This document shows positions 47,468-54,200 of a stretch of 64,000 nucleotides of DNA, piece by piece (the first letter of the stretch is position 1; each line of letters opens with the position of its first letter). The DNA is from Antarcticirhabdus aurantiaca (GTDB taxonomy: Bacteria; Pseudomonadota; Alphaproteobacteria; Rhizobiales; Rhizobiaceae). A model generated the notes under the pieces. It saw nothing but the letters and a program-made list of their open reading frames with translations. It ran no database searches and had not been told where the DNA came from. Made by a program: the position numbers and the translations under genes. The stretch lies in the NCBI RefSeq assembly GCF_009765365.1, contig NZ_VTOM01000028.1:1-64000 (forward strand), given 5' to 3'.

Positions 47468-47953
47468 TCAGAGCTGTTCGAGAAGTGCCGCGGCGCCCGA
47501 GGTTTCCGCCTTGCCCGGCGAGTCTTCGACGTTCACCGCCTTCACCACGCCGTTCTCGACGATCATCGAGAAGCGCTTGGAGCGGGTCCCCATTCCGGCC
47601 GCGCTCATGTCCATGTCGAGGCCGAGCGCGCGGATGAAGTCGGCATTGCCGTCGGCGAGAAACAGGATGCGGTCGCCCGCTTCGACGGACTTGCGCCAGG
47701 CGTTCATCACGTGGACGTCGTTGGCCGCCACCACCGCGATCGTATTGACGCCCTTGGCGCGGATCGCGTCGCCGTGCTCCAGGTAGCCCGGCAGGTGGTT
47801 CATCGAGCAGGTGGGCGTGAAGGCGCCGGGTACGCCGAACAGGACCACCTTGCGACCGGCGAAGATCTCGTCGGTGGTGATGTTGGCCGGGCCGTCCTCG
47901 AGCCGCGTCTTGAGTGTCGCTTCCGGAATGCGATCGCCGATGCTGATGGTCAT
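47468..47953 (-). CDS. Peroxiredoxin, Prx5 type
   Basis: The 161-residue protein reduces H2O2 and alkyl hydroperoxides with thiols. The peroxidatic site is PGAFTPTCSMNHLPGY with Cys49; TRSKRFSMIVENGVV near the end is typical of the Prx5 (atypical two-Cys or one-Cys) group. No second conserved Cys is present, so the resolving thiol is probably supplied by glutathione or another protein. It lies 103 bases downstream of the DsbD-like gene on the same strand. Confidence 0.93.
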   Translation of the reverse strand: MTISIGDRIPEATLKTRLEDGPANITTDEIFAGRKVVLFGVPGAFTPTCSMNHLPGYLEHGDAIRAKGVNTIAVVAANDVHVMNAWRKSVEAGDRILFLADGNADFIRALGLDMDMSAAGMGTRSKRFSMIVENGVVKAVNVEDSPGKAETSGAAALLEQL

Positions 47954-48056
47954 GGGTGCTCGAAGCTCGAAGAAACAGGCCGGCGTCGGATGGGCCGGAA
48001 CGCGGGTGAGATGGTTCGCCCAGCGGCACCGGCCAGGACGAAAGCGTGGCGCCGCC

Positions 48057-48878
48057 TCACCGAATCGAGAGACTCGACGCGGTTACGGCCTTGTCGCCCG
48101 AAGACAGGACGATGTCGACCCCGTCCGGCATGGCCTCGGGGCTCGTTCCACCGGGGCGGGCGGTGATCGGAACGAGGAAGAGCGCTCGTCCCGCCTCGTC
48201 GCCTTCCGCCTCGCGCCGCGGCGGTCCGAAGCGCCAGCCGGGCGCGGCCGAAACGAAGAGATCGGCGCCTCCGTCCTCGGCTCCCACCGCGACGCGCAGG
48301 AGGCGGCCGGCCTCGCCCTCTGCCGGGGGCAGGAGCGCGATCCGGCCGGGCGCGGCCGGCGCGGGGAGGCCAGCGAAGGCGGCGCGCACCGCCCGCTTGT
48401 CGGCGAGCGAAGGCTCGGCCTCGACGCTCGCCTCCAGCCTCGCCGACACGGGAACGCAGATCTCACGGCAGACCCCGATCAGGAGATCCACCGCCACGTG
48501 CCCGCCCTCGGCCGGCGCATCCGGCAGCGTGACGGCGAAGGCCGTGCGCCCTTCATAGGCGTTGACGCTGAGCGCTCCTTCCGGGATGCGACGCGGCGCC
48601 GGCTGGCTCCAGGACGCCGCGAGCGCCGCGCCCGCATCGCTCGAGAAGTGCAGGATCGGCGCCAGCCCCGCTTCGCCGGGATCGCGCCAATAGGTCGTCC
48701 AGCCGGGTTCGAGATCGACGAGCAGCGCCCCCCGGAGCGGGCCTTCCGCCCCGTTCCGCGCGTCCAGCACCCATTCCAGCCGAACCGCCTCGTTGCGAAA
48801 CACGGCATTCTCGTTCGCTCTGGCTGGCGCCGAAGCAAGGCCGGCCACCGCGGCGAGGGCGAGAATCACGAAGCGCAT
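48057..48878 (-). CDS. Secreted protein with DsbD N-terminal-like domain
   Basis: The 273-residue protein has a signal peptide (about 1-21). It then matches the DsbD alpha-like (DsbC/DsbD corrector) domain: EPGWTTYWRDPGEAGLAP and LLIGVCREICVPV, with a C-x3-C pair (Cys137, Cys141). DsbD alpha passes electrons from the membrane to periplasmic oxidoreductases. No membrane or thioredoxin domain is attached, so it is a free-standing form common in Hyphomicrobiales. The adjacent peroxiredoxin gene suggests a redox role. Confidence 0.85.
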   Translation of the reverse strand: MRFVILALAAVAGLASAPARANENAVFRNEAVRLEWVLDARNGAEGPLRGALLVDLEPGWTTYWRDPGEAGLAPILHFSSDAGAALAASWSQPAPRRIPEGALSVNAYEGRTAFAVTLPDAPAEGGHVAVDLLIGVCREICVPVSARLEASVEAEPSLADKRAVRAAFAGLPAPAAPGRIALLPPAEGEAGRLLRVAVGAEDGGADLFVSAAPGWRFGPPRREAEGDEAGRALFLVPITARPGGTSPEAMPDGVDIVLSSGDKAVTASSLSIR

Positions 48879-49135
48879 CGAACGACACCATCAACGGACA
48901 GGGTGCTGAGCGGCCTTCCTGCCACGGCCGCCGCGTTCGGGACCATCCCGGACCCGACACGCTGTCGTGATTCGATGCGTCCCGCACGGGTGCGCCCCTC
49001 TGGGAAACGAAAGCTCGGGCCGACCGAGTCCGGCTGCGGCGAATGCGCCGGACGGCGACGATGACCGGAACGTGAGCGAACGATCGTGCGCGACCGTGGT
49101 TTGACGCGGCCCACTCCTCGCAAGATCGGATCCGC

Positions 49136-49972
49136 GTGCCTCTCAACCTTCTCGTCGTCGCCAGCGAAACGCCGGACCAGTGCGAGGCGCGCCGGCGCTC
49201 CGTCGGTGCCGCCTCGCACGAAACCTTCGCCTCGACCCTCGCCTCCCTGGATCCGGAGGCGACAATGTCGCACCTGTCCTGCGTCGACGGCACGCCGACG
49301 CCCATGGCGGCGGCCCTGCAGCGCTTCGACGGCGTCTTCTTCGCCGGCTCGCCGATCCAGATGCACGAGGAGAGCGCGGAAACGCGCTCGGCGGCGGATT
49401 TTGCCGCGCGCATCTTCGAGGCCGGCGTTCCGGCCTTCGGATCCTGCGCGGGGCTCCAGATCGCGACCGTCGCGGCCGGCGGCACCTGCAAGGCGCGCGA
49501 GGGGACCATGGAGGCCGGCTTCGCGCGCGGCATCGTCGCGACGCCAGCGGGGCGGAGCCACCCGCTCCTGCGCGGCCGGCCCCTGGTCTGGGAGGCGCCG
49601 GCCATGCATTCGAGCATGGTGGAGGCGATGCCGCCGGGCGGCACCGTCCTCGCGAGCACCAAGACGACGCCGGTCGAGGCCGCCGAGATCCGGTCGGGCA
49701 ACGGCGTCTTCTGGGGCGTCCAGTATCATCCGGAGCTGACGATCGCGGAGATCGCGGCGTCGCTGCGCCGTCAGAGCGACGACCTGATGGAACAGGGCAT
49801 GGCGCGCGATCGATCGGCGGTCGAGGCCTATGCGCGCGCCCTCGAGGCCCTGCACGAGGATGCCGGGCGCCTCGACATCGCCTGGCAGATCGGGGTGGAC
49901 GAGGAGGTCACCGATCCCGACCGGCGCATGCGCGAGCTGCGCAACTTCCTGACCCTGATCTCGTCGACCTGA
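49136..49972 (+). CDS. Class I glutamine amidotransferase-like protein
   Basis: The 278-residue protein has the class I amidotransferase triad: Cys104 in FGSCAGLQIATVA, His198 and Glu200 in GVQYHPELT. It resembles stand-alone GMP-synthase-like amidotransferase proteins that may hydrolyse gamma-glutamyl or related amides. The start is GTG at 49136. A conserved tail (RNFLTLISS) ends the protein. The alpha/beta hydrolase gene follows 173 bases later. The reaction is unknown. Confidence 0.86.
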   Translation: MPLNLLVVASETPDQCEARRRSVGAASHETFASTLASLDPEATMSHLSCVDGTPTPMAAALQRFDGVFFAGSPIQMHEESAETRSAADFAARIFEAGVPAFGSCAGLQIATVAAGGTCKAREGTMEAGFARGIVATPAGRSHPLLRGRPLVWEAPAMHSSMVEAMPPGGTVLASTKTTPVEAAEIRSGNGVFWGVQYHPELTIAEIAASLRRQSDDLMEQGMARDRSAVEAYARALEALHEDAGRLDIAWQIGVDEEVTDPDRRMRELRNFLTLISST

Positions 49973-50145
49973 TCCGCCGGAGCCGGGCTGCGACGCAGGC
50001 TGTCGTGGGGGATGCGGCCTTTGCTCTCGGCGAGCGCTCCGGCCGCTCGATCTTGCGCGAGGCATGAGGCGTCGCCGTGCGCGCGTTGTTTCGAACCGGA
50101 TTCGGAGGCACAAGCGGAGCGAGTCCGCCGACCGGGTCCGCAGCC

Positions 50146-50805
50146 ATGACGCTCTTCGAACGCGACCATTCCTTCTTCGAGCGCGCGGGCGAGCACGACA
50201 CGCTTCTGGTGCTCTTCAACTATCTCGATCAGCCGCTCGAAGCGCGCTCCCACCGCCGCTTCATGGACGGCCTGGCCTGCAACAGGCTGTTTCTCCATTC
50301 CGGACGCAACGACTGGTTCCAGAACGGCATCCCGGGGATCGCCGACAGCTTCGACGAGCTGATCGACTTCTGCCGGACCCTGCCCGAACGGCTCGGCGCT
50401 TCCCGCGTGCTCTACCTCGGCCATTCCATGGGGGCGTTCGGCGCCCTCGGCTGCGGGCTCGGCGCCGGTGCGGAGCGCATTCTCGCCTCCGTGCCCGAGA
50501 TCGACCTGTTGCGGCCGGGCAGCGTCAGCGCCACCCGGCTCGTCTCCGAGGATCTGCGCTTCTCCTCCGTTCGCCCTCTTCTAGAGGCGAACGGGCACAT
50601 ACCCGTCCACGTCGTCGCCGGGCGCAATTGGTCCGCCGACATGGAGGCCGTGCGCTCGATCGAGACCCAGCCGAACGTTACCGTGTCGCTTCTCGACTGC
50701 AAGCACGAGACCTTTCCCTATCTGCGGGACCAGGACCGCCTGGCGCCGATGATTCGCGCCTTCGTCGAGGGCGAGGATGTCGGGGCCGTCCTCGACGGCC
50801 TGTGA
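50146..50805 (+). CDS. Alpha/beta hydrolase fold protein
   Basis: The 219-residue protein has a nucleophile elbow LGHSMGAFGAL (Ser94), a likely acid in the middle, and His in LDCKHETFPY near the end. Early text LLVLFNYLDQPLEARSHRRF and LFLHSGRNDWFQNGIPGI recalls small hydrolases found near surface-polysaccharide genes, but none are here. ATG 50146 is chosen; the open frame starts earlier, at GTG 50077, adding 23 residues of Gly/Ser/Thr-rich sequence. It converges with the DapA-like gene after seven bases. Confidence 0.78.
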   Translation: MTLFERDHSFFERAGEHDTLLVLFNYLDQPLEARSHRRFMDGLACNRLFLHSGRNDWFQNGIPGIADSFDELIDFCRTLPERLGASRVLYLGHSMGAFGALGCGLGAGAERILASVPEIDLLRPGSVSATRLVSEDLRFSSVRPLLEANGHIPVHVVAGRNWSADMEAVRSIETQPNVTVSLLDCKHETFPYLRDQDRLAPMIRAFVEGEDVGAVLDGL

Positions 50806-50812
50806 CGGCCGC

Positions 50813-51748
50813 TCAAAAGGCAGCGCGAGGATCGTGGCGGGCGAGGCGGGCGAGGAGGTAGTCGACCTCGGCGCGCGCTGCCGGGGTGAGGGCGCTGCCC
50901 GGCTTGCGCTGGGCGTCCGAAGCGATGGCGCCGCGCTTCATCAGGACGTATTTGCGCACGGCGAGGCCGACGCCCTGCTGCTGCTCGTAGCGGATGAGCG
51001 GCAGATGCGCGTCGAAGAGGTCGTGCGCCTCGTCGCGCCGCCCGGCGCCCGACAGCTTGACGACGTCGGCGAGCATGTCGGGAAAGGCATAGCCCGTCAT
51101 CGCGCCGTCGGCGCCGCGCTCCATCTCGAAGTCGAGAAACAAGGCGCCGTTGCCGGTGAGGATCGAGAGCGCGCGCATCGAGCCCTCGGACTGGAAGCGG
51201 CGAAGCGCGGAGATCTTCTCGAGGCCCGGCCAGTCCTCGTGCTTGAGCATCACGCAGGAGGGATGGGCCTCGACGATGCGGCGGATGAGGCCGGGCGTCA
51301 TCTGGACGGTGAGCGTCAGGGGATAGTCCTGGAGGACCCAGGGCACGTCCTCGCCCACCGCTTCGACGGCGCCGGCGAAGTAGCCGGCGATCGAGTCGTC
51401 GGTGCGCAGCTGCGGGGTCGGCGCGATCATCACGCCCGCCGCGCCGAGGTCCATGACGCCGCGCGCGAGGCGCCGCATGGCCGAGAAGCCGGGCGCCGAG
51501 ACCCCGACGACGACGGGCACGGCGCCGGCCCGGGCAATCACCCGCCGGGCGACTTCGAGGGATTCCTCCGGCTCGAGCTTCGGCGCCTCGCCCATGATGC
51601 CGAGGATGGTGAGGCCGGTCGCGCCGCAGGCGAGATAGAAGTCGGTGAGGCGATCGAGCGAGTCCCAGTCGAGCGCGCCGTCTGGCCGGAAGGGCGTCGC
51701 GGCGATGGCGTAGACGCCGGAAGCGGTCGCGTCGAGGCGCGCGCTCAT
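50813..51748 (-). CDS. Dihydrodipicolinate synthase/N-acetylneuraminate lyase family aldolase
   Basis: The 311-residue protein is a class I aldolase-type TIM barrel. The Schiff-base Lys169 is in CVMLKHEDWPGL and the tyrosine Tyr142 in LQDYPL; the early loop reads GIMGEAPKL instead of the GTTGE of true DapA, so it is a catabolic relative. Its start codon overlaps the stop of the RraA-like gene (ATGA), which makes the two one operon. The pair probably handles a sugar acid or keto acid, controlled by the LysR regulator beside it. Confidence 0.87.
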   Translation of the reverse strand: MSARLDATASGVYAIAATPFRPDGALDWDSLDRLTDFYLACGATGLTILGIMGEAPKLEPEESLEVARRVIARAGAVPVVVGVSAPGFSAMRRLARGVMDLGAAGVMIAPTPQLRTDDSIAGYFAGAVEAVGEDVPWVLQDYPLTLTVQMTPGLIRRIVEAHPSCVMLKHEDWPGLEKISALRRFQSEGSMRALSILTGNGALFLDFEMERGADGAMTGYAFPDMLADVVKLSGAGRRDEAHDLFDAHLPLIRYEQQQGVGLAVRKYVLMKRGAIASDAQRKPGSALTPAARAEVDYLLARLARHDPRAAF

Positions 51749-52473
51749 GCCCGTCCCTCCGCCTTGGCGGCCTCGTAGCGGGCCTTGGTCTCGGCGTTCA
51801 TCGGGTAGAGGCCGGGAAGCGGCACGTCGCGCTCGACCTCGGTCATGATCCAGGCCTCGGCGCGCTCCTGCTCGGGCGCTTCGACGAGAACCTCGGCAAG
51901 AAGCGCCGCGGGGATGACCACCGCGCCGTCCTTGTCGGCGACGATCACGTCGTTCGGGAAGACGGTGACGCCGCCGCAGCCGACCGGCTCCTGCCAGGCG
52001 ACGAAGGTGAGGCCGGCGACGGAGGGCGGCGCGGCGATGCCGCTCCCCCAGATCGGCAGACCCGTGCCGAGAACGCCGACCGCGTCGCGCATGACGCCGT
52101 CGGTGACGAGGCCGGCGACGCCGCGCTTGACCATGCGGGCGCACAGGATGTCGCCGAAGATGCCGGCATCGGTGACACCGCCGGCCGCGTCCGCGACCAC
52201 GACGACGCCCTCCGGCATGGCCTCGATGGCCGCCCGGGTCGAGATCGGCGAGGCCCAGCTCGCGGGCGTGGCGAGATCCTCGCGCGCGGGCACGAAGCGC
52301 AGCGTGAAGGCGGGGCCGACGACGCGCGGCTGGTCGGCGTCGAGGGGGACCGTGCCCCGGAGCCAGACGTTCCGCAGGCCCTTCTTGAGAAGAACGGTGG
52401 TGAGCGTCGCGGTCGACACGCGCTTCAGCGTCTCGATGGCGGCCGCGTCGAGGCCGGGAGTGGGTGTGGTCAT
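51745..52473 (-). CDS. RraA-like family protein (possible HMG/CHA aldolase type)
   Basis: The 242-residue protein matches the RraA-like family: TATLTTVLLKKGLRN, GGVTDAGIFGDILCARMVKRG, LVTDGVMRDAVGVL (metal-binding Asp and Arg) and GVTVFPNDVIVADKDGAVVIP. Members with these residues are metal-dependent 4-hydroxy-4-methyl-2-oxoglutarate or oxaloacetate-type lyases; others regulate RNase E. The DapA-like neighbour argues for a catabolic role. It is divergent from the LysR gene and first in its operon. Confidence 0.88.
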   Translation of the reverse strand: MTTPTPGLDAAAIETLKRVSTATLTTVLLKKGLRNVWLRGTVPLDADQPRVVGPAFTLRFVPAREDLATPASWASPISTRAAIEAMPEGVVVVADAAGGVTDAGIFGDILCARMVKRGVAGLVTDGVMRDAVGVLGTGLPIWGSGIAAPPSVAGLTFVAWQEPVGCGGVTVFPNDVIVADKDGAVVIPAALLAEVLVEAPEQERAEAWIMTEVERDVPLPGLYPMNAETKARYEAAKAEGRA

Positions 52474-52554
52474 GCTTCGGGTCCTTCGGAATGCTCGGCG
52501 GCAGGCCGGCGCCGGCAGCGCGCCGTCGCATGGCTTGCGCCATTGCGTGTCAAA

Positions 52555-52573
52555 AGGAAATCTGCCGCTTCCT
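52555..52573. promoter_or_regulatory. Dyad between LysR and RraA-like genes, possible LysR site
   Basis: AGGAA (52555-52559) and TTCCT (52569-52573) are inverse copies with nine bases between. The dyad lies in the 126-base divergent region, 26 bases before the LysR start, where LysR proteins normally bind. Confidence 0.45.
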
Positions 52574-52599
52574 AGCTTCACTGAATAGGAAAACTTCGC

Positions 52600-53484
52600 A
52601 TGGACCTGCGCTTTCTCCAGAGCTTCCTGCGCGTGGCCGAGACCGGCTCCATGGCGGCGGCGGCGCGCGACCTCGGCGTCACGCCGGCGGCCGTCGCGCA
52701 ACGCATCCAGGCGCTGGAGGCGGAGTTCGGCGTGCCCCTGCTGGTACGCGCCGGCCGGCGCATGCGCCCGACACAGGGCGGCAGCGCCATCCTGGCGCCG
52801 GCGCGCGAGCTCCTGCGCGGAGCGGACGCCCTGCGGGCGCTCGCGGCCGGCTCGGACCTTGCCGGCGTGTTGCGGGTGGGGGCGATCTCGACCGCGCTGA
52901 CCGGGCTCCTGCCGGCGATCCTCAAGCGCTTCGTGGCCCTCGCACCGAGGGTCGACACCTATGTGGTGCCGGGCAGCTCGGCCGAGCTGTTCCGCAAGCT
53001 CTCGGCCGAGGAGATCGACGCCGCGATCCTCGTGGACCCGCAGTTCGTCCTGCCCAAGACACTGGAATGGCGGCTCCTGCGCGAGGAGCCGCTCGTCGTT
53101 CTCGCGCCGGCGGCGCTCGCCAACGAGGCGCCGGGCGATCTTCTGCGACGCGAGCCACTGATCCGCTACGATCGCAACCATTGGGGCGGGCGGCTCGCCG
53201 ACGCCTATCTCCGGCGCCTGCGCATCCGGCCGAAGGAGCGGCTGGAGCTCGACTCCCTCGAAGCGATCGCGGTCATGGTCGGGGAGGGACTCGGCGTCTC
53301 GATCGTGCCGGACTGGGCGCCGCCATGGCCCGAGGGCCTCGCGGTTGCCAAGCTGGCGCTGGAGGCCGACGCGCCGCGCCGCCGCGTCGGCCTCGTCTGG
53401 CCGCGCGCCTCGCAGAAGCAGGCGTTGCTCGGAACCTTCGCGCGGGCCGCGGTGAACGATCCGCCGAGCCGTCAAGGCCGGTGA
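52600..53484 (+). CDS. LysR family transcriptional regulator
   Basis: The 294-residue protein has the N-terminal LysR helix-turn-helix (LRFLQSFLRVAETGSMAAAA, VTPAAVAQRIQALEAEFGVPLL) and the periplasmic-binding-like effector domain (LAGVLRVGAISTALTGLLPA, SIVPDWAPPWPEG). It faces the RraA-like/DapA-like operon across 126 bases, so it is the probable activator of that operon and binds one of its substrates. Length is normal. Confidence 0.93.
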   Translation: MDLRFLQSFLRVAETGSMAAAARDLGVTPAAVAQRIQALEAEFGVPLLVRAGRRMRPTQGGSAILAPARELLRGADALRALAAGSDLAGVLRVGAISTALTGLLPAILKRFVALAPRVDTYVVPGSSAELFRKLSAEEIDAAILVDPQFVLPKTLEWRLLREEPLVVLAPAALANEAPGDLLRREPLIRYDRNHWGGRLADAYLRRLRIRPKERLELDSLEAIAVMVGEGLGVSIVPDWAPPWPEGLAVAKLALEADAPRRRVGLVWPRASQKQALLGTFARAAVNDPPSRQGR

Positions 53485-53505
53485 TGTGCCGATCCTCGCC
53501 CGGCG

Positions 53506-54090
53506 TCATCGGCTCGGCGTGCCGGGGCTCGCGGCGGCCCGCCGGCGGTGCGCCGCGACGGCGAGGAGCAGTGCGAGGACAGCGGCGCCGACGACTCCGA
53601 CGAGGAGCCAGAGGTGGGCGGGAAGGCGGCCGAAGATCGCCTCGATGCCCTGGCCGAAGACATAGCCGAGCGACACGAAGAGGAGCGCCCAGATCGCCGC
53701 GGCCGCGGCGTTGATCAGAACGAAGCGGCTCGCCGGCAGCTGCGTCGTGCCGATGGCGACGGGGCTGATCGTGCGCAGGCCGTAGACGAAGCGGAAGCCG
53801 AAGGTGAAGAGCGTCGGGCGCTTGTCGAACTCGGCGATCGCGCGCGCGAAGAAGGGCTTCTCGTGCAGCCGCGCCACGAAGCGGGACTCGCGGAAGTATC
53901 GCCCGCAGGCGAAGAAGATCTGGTCGGCGACGAAGGAGCCGATCGCCACCGCCGCCGTCACCTGCCAGAAGGGCAGCGTGCCGCGATGGGCGACGACGCC
54001 GGCGAGAATGGCGACGGTTTCGCCTTCGGCGCCAGCTCCGAAACAGATGGCCGGCAGGCCGTAATCGGCGATGAGGGTTTCGATCGTCAT
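53506..54090 (-). CDS. DedA family membrane protein
   Basis: The 194-residue protein has the DedA/SNARE-associated domain: GETVAILAGVVAHRG, FVADQIFFACGRYFRESRF and the conserved FGFRFVYGLRTISPVAIG region, where the Arg and Gly residues are typical. It has about four to five membrane segments. DedA proteins act as lipid (undecaprenyl phosphate or phosphatidylethanolamine) flippases and support proton-motive force. The usual acidic residue before TVAILAG is present (EGE). A basic tail ends the protein. Confidence 0.9.
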   Translation of the reverse strand: MTIETLIADYGLPAICFGAGAEGETVAILAGVVAHRGTLPFWQVTAAVAIGSFVADQIFFACGRYFRESRFVARLHEKPFFARAIAEFDKRPTLFTFGFRFVYGLRTISPVAIGTTQLPASRFVLINAAAAAIWALLFVSLGYVFGQGIEAIFGRLPAHLWLLVGVVGAAVLALLLAVAAHRRRAAASPGTPSR

Positions 54091-54200
54091 CGCTCCGCCG
54101 CCTTTCGTGCCGGGTCGCCCCGCCGCTCCGATCGGAGACCGGATCATCCGGGAGATGGCGGAGGAGAACCTCTTCGTCGAGGGGCGCGGTGTCCGCGCTT

